In this document: piece after piece, positions 16,148 to 24,743 of the stretch
Position numbering within the stretch: position 1 is the first letter of the stretch
How the letters are laid out: each line of letters starts with the position of its first letter
DNA from: Pseudomonas viridiflava
Lineage (GTDB): Bacteria > Pseudomonadota > Gammaproteobacteria > Pseudomonadales > Pseudomonadaceae
Reading direction: 5' to 3'
NCBI RefSeq assembly: GCF_900589395.1
Contig: NZ_UUIS01000096.1
Span: 124,001 to 188,000 of the forward strand
Length of the DNA stretch: 64,000 bases
Notes under the pieces: model-generated
Databases searched by the model: none
What the model was told of the DNA's origin: nothing
What the model saw: only the letters and a program-made list of their open reading frames with translations
Made by a program: the position numbers and the translations under genes

Positions 16148-16585
16148 ATGTCTGAATTCAAATGTATTTTCCTGGATCAGGATGTAGATGAAAATCCAAA
16201 GCTGCAGTTTTATGCCGACTTTTTTTTAAATTATCAGCCTTCAATGTGGCAGAAAGGGGGCGGTGATGGGGTTTTTAGCTTTGTCAGTGATAAAGGTGAC
16301 AAGTCTGAGCTGACCGTGTTGGAGAGCACAGAACTCGGTGTTTCTGTTAGGTACAACTTTAGAGCTGCTGGTGAGCGCAGGGGGGCTGAATATTTCTCAG
16401 TATGTGATCAACCGAAAATGAATCATGTTGAAGACTTTGGGGACGACCAATTTGTTCCTGTGGGTTCTTTTATACAACCCAAAAAAGCATGGCTAGCCGT
16501 TGAAGATTTTTTTAAAAATCCTCTAGTTAAATCGGACCGAATAGCATGGTTGAGCTCTGACGCTATTTCATGGCCGGCTATCTAG
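16148..16585 (+). CDS. Hypothetical acidic protein, candidate immunity protein
   Basis: A 145-residue acidic protein, MSEFKCIFLDQDVDENPK.., with alternating strands and a C-terminal helix KAWLAVEDFFKNPLVKSDRIAWL. The coding region is clearly more A/T-rich than the rest of the window, a sign of transfer. The layout of strands followed by a helix with AVEDFF and a tryptophan is reminiscent of Imm1-like proteins, but I do not claim membership. Its ATG overlaps the stop of a short upstream frame (CATGTCTGA), the arrangement seen when an immunity gene follows a toxin tail. No family is firmly recognised. Confidence 0.55.
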   Translation: MSEFKCIFLDQDVDENPKLQFYADFFLNYQPSMWQKGGGDGVFSFVSDKGDKSELTVLESTELGVSVRYNFRAAGERRGAEYFSVCDQPKMNHVEDFGDDQFVPVGSFIQPKKAWLAVEDFFKNPLVKSDRIAWLSSDAISWPAI

Positions 16586-16589
16586 AAGT

Positions 16590-17125
16590 GTATTGAGAGC
16601 GTCAAATGCAAAAGCACAGCAATCGCCTAAGTATTTCGTCCTCGCGCGTTCCAAGCCGCGTGTGAAGGCCTTCTTGAGGGCATCCGCAGTGGTGGGGATA
16701 CTCGACCGCATAATGAACGCGGCAAATCCTTCAGCAAGTGAATAGCTTTAGGCGAGAGGGATTCCCCATTCTCTGCGAGCGACCTCAATTACAGACTGAA
16801 ACAACGCAAGCTCACGCTTCACCGTGTTGCCTTTGCGAAGCTTCAGGCGCTCGTCACGGTAACGCGCGAAATCTGAAGAGGTGAGGATGGCAACGATGCG
16901 TGTCGCCAGCGGATGACGCTTGAGTGCTTGCAGGCATTTGATTTCCGAATACGCGCCTTTGTGCTTCGAAGCGATCTCATAGATGTAGCGATCAATGAGT
17001 TGATGAACGGCGGTGCGTTCAGCCTCGACGCGAGAGACAAAAATGCGCCGGTCGATTTCGCTTTCGATCATGCGTGCCCAGGCTTGGGCATCGGGTTCGG
17101 TTGTTTGGGGGCTGTACCGTGATTG
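16590..17125 (-). pseudogene. Degraded phage/island integrase beside tRNA-Arg
   Basis: Two parts of one tyrosine integrase are readable on the minus strand. Upstream, 17125-16748 encodes TEPDAQAWARMIESEIDRRIF and the core-binding domain through YRDERLKLRKGNTVKRELALFQSVIEVARREWGIPLA, then a stop. Downstream, about 16710-16600 encodes LPRSLCGR and, after a frameshift, PTTADALKKAFTRGLERARTKYLGDC, which belongs to the catalytic domain. The stretch between and the H-R-Y end are missing, and the N-terminal DNA-binding arm is replaced by unrelated sequence. The gene sits about 120 bases from the 3' end of tRNA-Arg, the usual position of a tRNA-targeting island integrase. Confidence 0.75.
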
Positions 17126-17243
17126 CTGATGGTTGCTGTCTTGAGCGCTCGCGCCACGTTCAACGGTGGCAAAAACGACGTTCAGGACCAGGACAGGCTT
17201 TTAGCGGAAGTGCTGACCCCTTGTGACACAAGGGGTGGAAAGA

Positions 17244-17320
17244 TGGCGCACCTGACGGGATTCGAACCCATGACCCCTGCCTTCGGAGGGCAGTACTCTA
17301 TCCAGCTGAGCTACAGGTGC
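17244..17320 (-). tRNA. tRNA-Arg(CCG)
   Basis: The minus strand reads GCACCTGTAGCTCAGCTGGA.. and ends ..CAGGTGC-G-CCA with the CCA encoded. Acceptor stem GCACCTG pairs with CAGGTGC. The anticodon arm is CTGCC-CTCCGAA-GGCAG, giving anticodon CCG (Arg, CGG codons). The T arm contains GGTTCGAATCC. Length 77 including CCA. A possible -10 TATTAT lies at 17338-17333 on the minus strand. The 3' half is a typical island attachment sequence and a relic integrase lies just downstream of it. Confidence 0.95.
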
Positions 17321-17655
17321 AATGCGGGCGCCATAATACTCATCTCTCGCGCACACGTCCATGCTGGCGAGCATGTGTTGTTGATTTCGCACATTTCATT
17401 GCCTATACCTGACATCGGCGCACGAAAAACTGACTATCCGTGCCAATCTGTTCTTTTTTCCGAACGCCCTATTGTCCTTTACTGCCACAATCCCTAGGAT
17501 TCGTTTGAGATTTCAAACGCTCCTGTTCGGCCTTTCTGCCTGTTAAGCTTCGTGCGCCAGGTCAAGGCGAATAAAAATTTCAGTGATGCCCAGTCAGGGC
17601 GCCATTTCTCTATCAGCCCGCTCCGCGCCTGCGCGGTGCTATTCAGGAGGCCGAC
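17321..17655. promoter_or_regulatory. Intergenic region between tRNA-Arg and gabD
   Basis: These 335 bases hold the divergent promoters of tRNA-Arg (minus) and gabDT (plus). Frames crossing the region lack signatures. The gabD Shine-Dalgarno (CAGGAGG, 17645-17651) is at the right end. A moderately A/T-rich part, 17430-17510, is the best candidate for the gabDT promoter, but I cannot define -35/-10 boxes with confidence. Confidence 0.4.
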
Positions 17656-19098
17656 ATGCAGCTCAAGGATTCCAAACTGTTCCGCCAGCAAGCCTATATC
17701 AACGGTGCGTGGCTGGACGCAGACGGTGGCCAGACCATCAAGGTCAACAACCCGGCCACCAACGAGGTGCTGGGCAGCGTGCCGAAGATGGGCGCAGCCG
17801 AGACCCGTCGTGCCATCGAGGCCGCCGACAAGGCGCTGCCGGCCTGGCGTGCTCTGACCGCCAAAGAGCGTGGCGCCAAGCTGCGTCGCTGGTACGAGCT
17901 GATGATCGAGAACCAGGACGACCTGGCGCGCCTGATGACTCTGGAGCAGGGCAAGCCGCTGGCCGAGGCCAAGGGCGAGATCGCCTACGCCGCTTCGTTC
18001 ATCGAGTGGTTCGCCGAAGAAGCCAAGCGTGTGTACGGTGACGTGATTCCGGGCCACCAGCCAGACAAGCGCCTGATCGTGCTCAAGCAGCCGATCGGTG
18101 TCACCGCCGCCATCACTCCGTGGAACTTCCCGGCCGCCATGATCACCCGCAAGGCCGGCCCTGCCTTGGCCGCCGGTTGCACCATGGTGCTCAAGCCGGC
18201 GTCGCAGACCCCGTATTCCGCCCTGGCCCTGGCCGAGCTGGCCGAGCGCGCCGGTATTCCGGCTGGCGTGTTCAGCGTGGTCACCGGCAGCGCCGGTGAA
18301 GTCGGCGGCGAGCTGACCAGCAACCCGATCGTGCGCAAGCTGTCGTTCACCGGCTCCACCGAGATCGGTCGCCAGCTGATGGCCGAGTGCGCCCAAGACA
18401 TCAAGAAAGTGTCGCTGGAGCTGGGTGGCAACGCGCCCTTCATCGTGTTCGACGATGCCGACCTGGACAAGGCGGTCGAAGGCGCGATCATCTCCAAGTA
18501 CCGCAACAACGGCCAGACCTGCGTCTGCGCCAACCGCATCTACGTGCAGGAAGGCGTCTACGACGCGTTCGCCGAGAAGCTGAAAGTGGCCGTGGCCAAG
18601 CTCAAGATCGGCAACGGTCTGGAAGACGGCATCACCACCGGTCCGCTGATCGACGAAAAGGCCGTGGCCAAGGTCAAGGAACACATCGCCGACGCCTTGA
18701 GCAAAGGCGCCAAGGTGCTGTCGGGCGGTAACAGCCTGGAAGGCACGTTCTTCGAGCCGACCATCTTGATCAACGTGCCGAAAAACGCGGCCGTGGCCAA
18801 GGAAGAGACCTTCGGCCCGCTGGCGCCGCTGTTCAGCTTCAAGGACGAGGCCGAAGTCATTGCGATGGCCAACGACACCGAGTTCGGCCTGGCTTCGTAC
18901 TTCTACGCGCAGAACATGAGCCGCGTCTTCCGCGTGGCCGAGGCGCTGGAGTACGGCATGGTGGGTATCAATACCGGCCTGATTTCCAACGAAGTGGCGC
19001 CGTTCGGCGGCATCAAGTCCTCGGGCCTGGGCCGTGAAGGCTCCAAGTACGGCATCGAAGACTACCTGGAAATCAAATACCTCTGCCTGTCGGTCTGA
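17656..19098 (+). CDS. gabD: Succinate-semialdehyde dehydrogenase (NADP+)
   Basis: A 480-residue aldehyde dehydrogenase that converts succinic semialdehyde to succinate, the last step of the GABA shunt. Key parts: the cofactor region TPWNFPAAMITRKAGPALAAGC and KPASQTP, FTGSTEIGR, the general base E255 in LELGGNAPF and catalytic C289 in NNGQTCVCANR, and the GabD-type C-terminus GREGSKYGIEDYLEIKYLC. Length and start agree with the family; ATG 17656 follows CAGGAGG. gabT lies 180 bases downstream on the same strand, the usual gabDT order in Pseudomonas. Confidence 0.97.
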   Translation: MQLKDSKLFRQQAYINGAWLDADGGQTIKVNNPATNEVLGSVPKMGAAETRRAIEAADKALPAWRALTAKERGAKLRRWYELMIENQDDLARLMTLEQGKPLAEAKGEIAYAASFIEWFAEEAKRVYGDVIPGHQPDKRLIVLKQPIGVTAAITPWNFPAAMITRKAGPALAAGCTMVLKPASQTPYSALALAELAERAGIPAGVFSVVTGSAGEVGGELTSNPIVRKLSFTGSTEIGRQLMAECAQDIKKVSLELGGNAPFIVFDDADLDKAVEGAIISKYRNNGQTCVCANRIYVQEGVYDAFAEKLKVAVAKLKIGNGLEDGITTGPLIDEKAVAKVKEHIADALSKGAKVLSGGNSLEGTFFEPTILINVPKNAAVAKEETFGPLAPLFSFKDEAEVIAMANDTEFGLASYFYAQNMSRVFRVAEALEYGMVGINTGLISNEVAPFGGIKSSGLGREGSKYGIEDYLEIKYLCLSV

Positions 19099-19278
19099 TT
19101 GCGACGGCGGGTCTTTGCAACCGATGGGGCGCGAGAGCGACGCCCCATCGGTTTTTTGCTGTAACCCGACCCAATGGTGGCCGGAAAGCCGGAGCAGTCG
19201 ATCATCGTATGCTGGCCTGGTAATTCCTGCCGCTTGATCCTTGCAACGCGCCGACGATGAGCGGCGAATGAGGAAATC

Positions 19279-20559
19279 ATGAGCAAGACCAACGAATCCC
19301 TGCTGCAACGCCGTGCCGCCGCTGTTCCACGTGGTGTCGGCCAGATCCACCCGATTGTCGCCGAGCGCGCCGAGAACGCCACTGTGTGGGACGTCGAAGG
19401 TCGTGAGTACATCGACTTCGCAGGCGGCATTGCAGTGCTGAACACCGGCCACCTGCACCCCAAGGTGATTGCTGCTGTCCAGGAACAGCTGACCAAGCTG
19501 ACCCACACCTGCTTCCAGGTGCTGGCCTACGAGCCCTACATCGAGCTGTGCGAAGAAATCGCCAAGCGCGTGCCCGGCGACTTCGCCAAGAAGACCCTGC
19601 TGGTGACCTCCGGCTCCGAAGCGGTCGAGAACGCGGTCAAGATCGCCCGTGCCGCCACCGGCCGTACCGGCGTGATCGCCTTCACTGGCGCTTATCACGG
19701 CCGCACCATGATGACCCTGTCGCTGACCGGCAAGGTCGTGCCGTACTCGGCCGGCATGGGCCTGATGCCGGCTGGCGTGTTCCGCGCCCAGGCGCCGTGC
19801 GAGCTGCATGGCGTGAGCGAAGACGAGTCGATCGCCAGCATCGAGCGTATTTTCAAGAATGATGCCCAGCCTCAGGACATCGCCGCGATCATCATCGAGC
19901 CGGTGCAGGGCGAGGGCGGTTTCTACGTCAACTCGCCAGCCTTCATGGGCCGCCTGCGTGCCCTGTGCGACCAGCACGGCATCCTGCTGATCGCCGATGA
20001 AGTGCAGACCGGTGCCGGTCGTACCGGGACCTTCTTTGCCACCGAGCAACTGGGCGTGGTGCCGGACCTGACCACCTTCGCCAAGTCGGTCGGCGGCGGC
20101 TTCCCGATCTCCGGCGTGTGCGGCAAGGCCGAGATCATGGACACCATCGCCCCTGGCGGCCTGGGTGGCACCTATGCCGGCAGCCCGATCGCCTGCGCCG
20201 CGGCCCTGGCCGTATTGAAGGTGTTCGACGAAGAGAACCTGCTGGAGCGCTCCAACGCCGTGGGCGAGATCCTCAAGGGTCGCCTGCGCCAGATCGCCGA
20301 GAAGCACAAGGTGATCGGCGACGTGCGCGGCCTGGGTTCGATGGTCGCCATCGAGCTGTTCGAAGGCGGCGACCACAGCAAGCCGGCCGCCGAGCTGGTC
20401 GGCAAGGTCGTGGCCCGTGCCCGTGAGAAGGGCGTGATCCTGCTGTCGTGCGGCACGTACTACAACGTGATCCGCTTCCTGATGCCCGTCACCATTCCTG
20501 ACGCGCAACTGGAAAAAGGCATCGCCCTGATCGCCGAGTGCTTCGACGAACTGGCGTGA
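19279..20559 (+). CDS. gabT: 4-aminobutyrate (and 5-aminovalerate) 2-oxoglutarate aminotransferase
   Basis: A 426-residue class III PLP aminotransferase that moves the amino group of GABA, and in Pseudomonas also of 5-aminovalerate, to 2-oxoglutarate, producing succinic or glutaric semialdehyde for GabD. Visible: the SGSEAVENAVKIAR phosphate-binding block (111-124), GAYHGRT, IIIEPVQGEGG, LLIADEVQTGAGRTG with the ring-contacting aspartate (240), and the PLP lysine K269 in TTFAKSVGGG. Start ATG 19279 follows GAGGAAA. A strong terminator lies directly after the stop, so gabD and gabT form a closed transcriptional unit. Confidence 0.97.
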   Translation: MSKTNESLLQRRAAAVPRGVGQIHPIVAERAENATVWDVEGREYIDFAGGIAVLNTGHLHPKVIAAVQEQLTKLTHTCFQVLAYEPYIELCEEIAKRVPGDFAKKTLLVTSGSEAVENAVKIARAATGRTGVIAFTGAYHGRTMMTLSLTGKVVPYSAGMGLMPAGVFRAQAPCELHGVSEDESIASIERIFKNDAQPQDIAAIIIEPVQGEGGFYVNSPAFMGRLRALCDQHGILLIADEVQTGAGRTGTFFATEQLGVVPDLTTFAKSVGGGFPISGVCGKAEIMDTIAPGGLGGTYAGSPIACAAALAVLKVFDEENLLERSNAVGEILKGRLRQIAEKHKVIGDVRGLGSMVAIELFEGGDHSKPAAELVGKVVARAREKGVILLSCGTYYNVIRFLMPVTIPDAQLEKGIALIAECFDELA

Positions 20560-20574
20560 GCCTGATGGCTGAAT

Positions 20575-20603
20575 GAAAAAACCCGCTTAGGCGGGTTTTT
20601 TTT
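20575..20603 (+). terminator. Rho-independent terminator of gabDT
   Basis: AAAAAA-ACCCGC-TTAG-GCGGGT-TTTTTTT: a 6-bp GC stem with a tetraloop flanked by A- and T-runs, 16 bases after the gabT stop. Confidence 0.93.
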
Positions 20604-20633
20604 GGCCTGTGCCTCGTAGGACTTGCAGGACTT

Positions 20634-20828
20634 GTAGGACCGACTTCAGTCGGGAACACAGGCCCCGCCGAATTCGCGGCATTCGCGGCTGAAGCCGCTC
20701 CTACGGGATGTGCGCCGTGTTCTGGATTGAAACCTGTGGGAGCGACCAGCGCTCGCTAAGGCTGGCTATCAGGCGCAGAAAATGTTGTGCCTGGCTCGGC
20801 CCTTTCGCGACCGCTGGTCGCTCCTACA
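20634..20828. repeat. Cluster of four REP-type palindromes
   Basis: Four short palindromes follow the gabT terminator: GTAGGACCGACTTCAGTCGG at 20634-20653, GCGGCTGAAGCCGCTCCTAC (20685-20704), GGGAGCGACCAGCGCTCGC (about 20738-20756) and GCGACCGCTGGTCGCTCCTAC (20807-20827). They are in alternating orientation, as in REPIN-type doublets. The rest of the gap to the next gene (20945) has no other structure. Confidence 0.85.
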
Positions 20829-20945
20829 CGGTGCCGCATCGATTCTGGCGCCTGGATTTTTTCAGCGCCGCCGTTCTTTTTTCGGCCTATGGGTATATAC
20901 CGAGGGCGGCATTGGCTAAGGTGAAGGCATCGATGTCGGAGAGTC

Positions 20946-22328
20946 ATGATGACCGCAGTGGATTTGCTTGGTGTGCCGCGGGTGCTGATCGCGGAGTCCG
21001 ACCCCTGGGTTCGTGAAACCCTCAGTGATCTGGTCCTGAGCGTGCGCGCCGACGTCGAGCTGGAAGTGTGCACCGATGGCCGGCAGGCCGTCGAATGGAT
21101 GAAAAGCCATCTACCCGACCTGATCATTGCCTCGCGCGAGCTGCCGGCCATCGACGGCCTGAGCCTGCTGCGCGGCATTCGCAAGTTGCGCCGCCAGTCG
21201 CCGATCCCGTTCATCCTGCTCAGCAACCGCAGTGACACCGCCAGTGTGCGGGAGGTCTTGCCATTGCTGCCGACCGCTTACCTGACCAAGCCGCTGGACA
21301 GCGAAGGCTTGCGCCAGCGGTTGCGCGGGCTGTTGGTCGAGTGTTCGACCACGGGGCCTGTGAAAGTGCCGGGCATGACCCTCAACAAGTTTCTCGACAC
21401 CCGTCGCGAAACCGCCGACAGCGCGCCGTTGTTCGTGGATGTCGAGTCGGCGCTGGGCCTGAGCCAGGGCGCCAAGGGCCTGGACATCCATCTGCTTGAA
21501 CAGGAGCTGCGCAACGATCCGCACATCACGGCGGTGTTGATCGCCGCCGCCAATACGGCGGCCCAGCACTTGGGCAAACCGGTGCAGAGCCTGGGCGGCG
21601 CATTGGCGCTGCTGGGGGCCAGCCAGTGCGCGCAGATTGCCACCAACCTGGCGAAAAAGCGTGTGGCGGTGCTGACCCACGACGGTCTGCTGGCCAAGGC
21701 CAGCGAGCTGTGGCTGATGTCCCAGCGCACCGGCGACTACGCGCGCATCCTGGCGCGCATGCTGGAGCTGAACCAGGAGCGGTGCTTCACGGCCGGGCTG
21801 CTGCAGTCGCTGGGCGACCTGGCGGTGATTGGCTGCCTGCAGGAGTGGCTGCTCACGGGCGGCAAGCTGGACGAGCCGCTGATCACCCAGATGCTGCAGC
21901 AGTACTCGGCCGCCTTCGGCTCGGCGCTGCGCACCCGCTGGCGCCTGCCGCTGGAGCTGCGTGAGCTGATTGCGGCCATCTATCAGTACAACACCGGCGT
22001 GTTTACCCGCGAAGTGCTGGCCATGAACCTGGCGGGCGAGATGGCACGGCTGCGCGATGAACAAAGTGTCAATGTCTTGCTCAAGTCCAAGCCGGCGCGG
22101 CTGCTCAAGCTCAGCGTCGACGACCTGCAACGGCTGCGCAAGAAACTGACCGGCGTAACCGACCCCAGCCTGCTGGCCCTGGCCAATGAGCCGCTCGCAT
22201 CGGCACTGCCGATAGAAGGGGACGCGGAGGCCGAGGATGATCTGCCGGACCTGCTCGACCTCACCCCGGAGCCGGAGCGCTCAATGGACGAAGAACCGCC
22301 CGCCCCACCGGCTACGCCGAGTCTGTAG
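20946..22328 (+). CDS. Response-regulator-like protein with degenerate receiver and HDOD domain
   Basis: A 460-residue cytosolic protein. Residues 11-130 form a CheY-like fold (VLIAESDPWVRETL at the start; LLSNRS; YLTKPLD with the conserved lysine, K115), but the phospho-acceptor site reads PDLIIASRELPAIDG with serine 63 where aspartate belongs, so it probably cannot be phosphorylated. Residues about 160-360 match an HDOD domain (DVESALGLSQGA, LIAAANTAAQHLGKPV, SLGGALALLGASQCAQI), an HD-like fold without the catalytic HD pair that is used as a signalling scaffold. The C-terminus is acidic and proline-rich. It sits directly before two c-di-GMP genes. Two ATGs (20946, 20949) are possible starts. 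Confidence 0.85.
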   Translation: MMTAVDLLGVPRVLIAESDPWVRETLSDLVLSVRADVELEVCTDGRQAVEWMKSHLPDLIIASRELPAIDGLSLLRGIRKLRRQSPIPFILLSNRSDTASVREVLPLLPTAYLTKPLDSEGLRQRLRGLLVECSTTGPVKVPGMTLNKFLDTRRETADSAPLFVDVESALGLSQGAKGLDIHLLEQELRNDPHITAVLIAAANTAAQHLGKPVQSLGGALALLGASQCAQIATNLAKKRVAVLTHDGLLAKASELWLMSQRTGDYARILARMLELNQERCFTAGLLQSLGDLAVIGCLQEWLLTGGKLDEPLITQMLQQYSAAFGSALRTRWRLPLELRELIAAIYQYNTGVFTREVLAMNLAGEMARLRDEQSVNVLLKSKPARLLKLSVDDLQRLRKKLTGVTDPSLLALANEPLASALPIEGDAEAEDDLPDLLDLTPEPERSMDEEPPAPPATPSL

Positions 22329-22350
22329 GAGCGACCAACGGTCGCGAATG
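22325..22350. repeat. REP-type palindrome
   Basis: GTAGGAGCGACCAACGGTCGC followed by GAATGCC overlaps the last codons of the HDOD gene. The stem is GCGACC/GGTCGC with a 3-base loop. Confidence 0.8.
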
Positions 22351-22409
22351 CCAGGTGTCAGGCAGTGGAGAGGCTGGCTGTGTCGACCCTTTCGCGAGCC
22401 CGTGTCTGC

Positions 22410-23420
22410 CTACCCCACCACAATCTGGTTCTTGCCCTGGCGCTTGGCCTGGTACATCGCCGCGTCAGCTCGTGCATAGAGGGCTTCCAGGGTCTGGTCT
22501 TCATCGGTGAGGCTGGTCAGGCCCTGGCTGGCGGTGATGCCAAAGCCCTGCTGGTCGCTCTGGAAATGCTGGCGCTGGATTTCCCGTTGCAGCCGTTCGG
22601 CGATCTGCAAGGCCATGGCCGAGGCGCAGCCGGGGAAGATGGCAGCGAACTCCTCACCGCCGATGCGGCCGAACAGGTCGCCACGCCGCAGGGTGGTGCG
22701 GCCGCTTTCGGCGATGCGCTGCAGCACGCCATCGCCCACCTGGTGGCCGAAGGTGTCGTTGATTTTCTTGAAGTCATCAATGTCCAGCAGCAGGAAAGAC
22801 AGCGGCGTGCCCTGCACACGGGCCAGTTCGAACTCGCGCTGGGCGCAGTCGAAGAAATGCCGGCGGTTGCTGCTCTGGGTCAGCACATCGGTGGTGGCCA
22901 GGCGCTGCAGCTCGTCTTCCAGGTGCTTCTTTTCAGTGATGTCCTCGGCAATGCCGACCACCACCAGGCGCTGGCCCGGGTTGGTGCGGTGGCTGACGAA
23001 GCATTTGTCGCTGAGCCAGCGCACTTCACCGTCGGCGCGGATGATGCGGTACTCGCGATCCTCGACCGCGCCCTTGTCGATCACCTCGCCCAGGCTGCGC
23101 TCGGCATAGTGCAGGTCGTCCGGGTAGATGCTGTCGCGCCACTGTCCGTAATCGGCCAGCACCAGACCCACCGAGCGGCCAAAGATGCGCTCGTAGGCAG
23201 GGCTGACGTAGATCATCTGCTGGGTTGCCCAGTCGAAGGCCCAGAGCACGGCGTTGACGCTCACCAGCAAGGAGCTGAACAAATGCTCGCGTTCGCTCAG
23301 GCGGGCGACTTCGGCCTGGGCATGCATGAGGGCGATCAGGGTTTCGGCAGCGACGGGCAGACGCTTGTCAGAAGGCTCTTGATGCTGCGCCGCAGACGCA
23401 GCGGTGGACGTTTTTTCCAT
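22410..23420 (-). CDS. PAS-GGDEF diguanylate cyclase
   Basis: A 336-residue soluble protein with an N-terminal helical segment, a PAS domain plus PAC motif (residues 47-165: LLVSVNAVLWAFDWATQQMIYVSPAYERIFG, ending VVGIAEDITEKKHLEDEL), then a GGDEF domain. The active site is GRIGGEEF, the substrate lines LLLDIDDFKKINDTFGHQ are intact, and an RRGD inhibitory I-site lies exactly five residues before GGEEF, so product-inhibited c-di-GMP synthesis is expected. Start ATG 23420 has only a weak ribosome site. It converges on the HDOD gene and is followed upstream by the desaturase gene on the same strand. Confidence 0.93.
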   Translation of the reverse strand: MEKTSTAASAAQHQEPSDKRLPVAAETLIALMHAQAEVARLSEREHLFSSLLVSVNAVLWAFDWATQQMIYVSPAYERIFGRSVGLVLADYGQWRDSIYPDDLHYAERSLGEVIDKGAVEDREYRIIRADGEVRWLSDKCFVSHRTNPGQRLVVVGIAEDITEKKHLEDELQRLATTDVLTQSSNRRHFFDCAQREFELARVQGTPLSFLLLDIDDFKKINDTFGHQVGDGVLQRIAESGRTTLRRGDLFGRIGGEEFAAIFPGCASAMALQIAERLQREIQRQHFQSDQQGFGITASQGLTSLTDEDQTLEALYARADAAMYQAKRQGKNQIVVG

Positions 23421-23558
23421 GGACGCGGCTTCTCGAACGGCGCGAAATCGCTCGCACCGCTACGTGGTTTGTAGGGCAATGGATAAAAGGTCTGAGCAAA
23501 ATTTCGCCAGGAAGTTCCGATGTCGGTGCGCCATCATAGGGCGCACCGATCAACGGCG

Positions 23559-24743
23559 TCAGGCGTAGGAAGGGCGCAGCGAGTAGGTCTTGAGCTGGTC
23601 GGCAAAATCGCGCAGCGACTGGATGCCGCTGGTCTCGGCCTCGTGAATCCAGTCCTTGATGGCCGCCAGCATGTCATGGCTGTTGGTGCTGGTCTTGAGC
23701 CAGATCTGCTGCAGGGCCAGGCGTTTTTCGTAGATCACCTTCAGCGCCTGGCTGTGCTCCAGCATGGTCTGGATGCGCAACTGATGCCGGTCGTCGAGCA
23801 GGCTGGTCTCACGCGAGAGCAGGCGCTTGGCGCGGTGAAACTGATGGCGCACCGAAACGTCGACGCGGGTCAGTTCCTGGGCCACCAGCGGGCCGATCAC
23901 ATGCTTGCGGTACTGGGCCATGATCTGGAAACGGTTGTTGAGAATCGCCATGGCCGTGTCCATGTCCAGGTGCCGCTTGCCCTCGACACGGTGGGCGATC
24001 GGTGCCACACGCTGCACCTTGGCCAGGCGCAGGGCACTGAAGACCTTGATCCACGCCCAGCCCATGTCGAATTCCCACGGCTTGACCGACAGCTTGGCCG
24101 AGTTGGGGTAGGTGTGGTGGTTGTTGTGCAGCTCTTCGCCGCCAATGATGATGCCCCACGGCACCAGGTTGGTCGCCGCGTCCTTGCATTCGAAGTTGCG
24201 GTAGCCCACCGCATGGCCCAGGCCGTTGACCACGCCGGCGGCCCAGAATGGAATCCACATCATCTGGATGGCCCAGACGGTGATGCCCAGCACCCCGAAC
24301 AGCGCTAGGTCGATGACGGCCATCAGGGCAATGCCCAGCAGCTTGTAGCGGCTGTACAGGTTGCGCTCGATCCAGTCTTCGGGGCAGTGCTTGCCGTAGA
24401 TGCGCAGCGTGTCGGGGTTGCCGGCTTCGGCACGGTACAGTTCGGCGCCCTTGCGCAGGACGGTCGACAGGCCCTTGACCACCGGGCTGTGCGGGTCGTC
24501 GACGGTTTCGCACTTGGCGTGGTGCTTGCGGTGGATGGCGGTCCACTCGCGGGTGTTCTGCGCCGTGGTCAGCCACAGCCAGAAGCGGAAGAAGTGTTTG
24601 AGGCCCGCATTGAGCTCCAGGGAGCGGTGGGCCGAATAGCGGTGCAGATAGACGGTCACCCCAATGATGGTCACGTGCGTCATGACCAGGGTGACGGCAA
24701 TCAGTTGCCAGACGGACAAATCGAGTAAACCGTTGTACCACAT
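23559..24743 (-). CDS. desA: Delta-9 fatty acid desaturase (acyl-CoA/acyl-lipid type)
   Basis: A 394-residue membrane di-iron desaturase that introduces a cis double bond at C9 of membrane acyl chains. The three histidine boxes are present: HRYSAHR (about 34-40), HRKHH (about 71-75) and ELHNNHH (about 204-210), with hydrophobic segments between them. The C-terminal 150 residues are helical and soluble, a feature of the long bacterial form. I chose ATG 24743 (MWYNGLLDLSVWQL); a GTG at 24761 would add six residues. The gene is divergent from a PAS-GGDEF-EAL gene over 155 bases. Symbol given by analogy with Pseudomonas DesA. Confidence 0.9.
   Translation of the reverse strand: MWYNGLLDLSVWQLIAVTLVMTHVTIIGVTVYLHRYSAHRSLELNAGLKHFFRFWLWLTTAQNTREWTAIHRKHHAKCETVDDPHSPVVKGLSTVLRKGAELYRAEAGNPDTLRIYGKHCPEDWIERNLYSRYKLLGIALMAVIDLALFGVLGITVWAIQMMWIPFWAAGVVNGLGHAVGYRNFECKDAATNLVPWGIIIGGEELHNNHHTYPNSAKLSVKPWEFDMGWAWIKVFSALRLAKVQRVAPIAHRVEGKRHLDMDTAMAILNNRFQIMAQYRKHVIGPLVAQELTRVDVSVRHQFHRAKRLLSRETSLLDDRHQLRIQTMLEHSQALKVIYEKRLALQQIWLKTSTNSHDMLAAIKDWIHEAETSGIQSLRDFADQLKTYSLRPSYA

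Noticed and set aside
17494..20508. 1004-codon open frame on the minus strand across gabD and gabT
   Set aside because: It is the antisense shadow of two well-supported GC-rich genes. Its translation is rich in H, Q, R and D with no family signature, and it crosses the gabD-gabT gap without a ribosome site.
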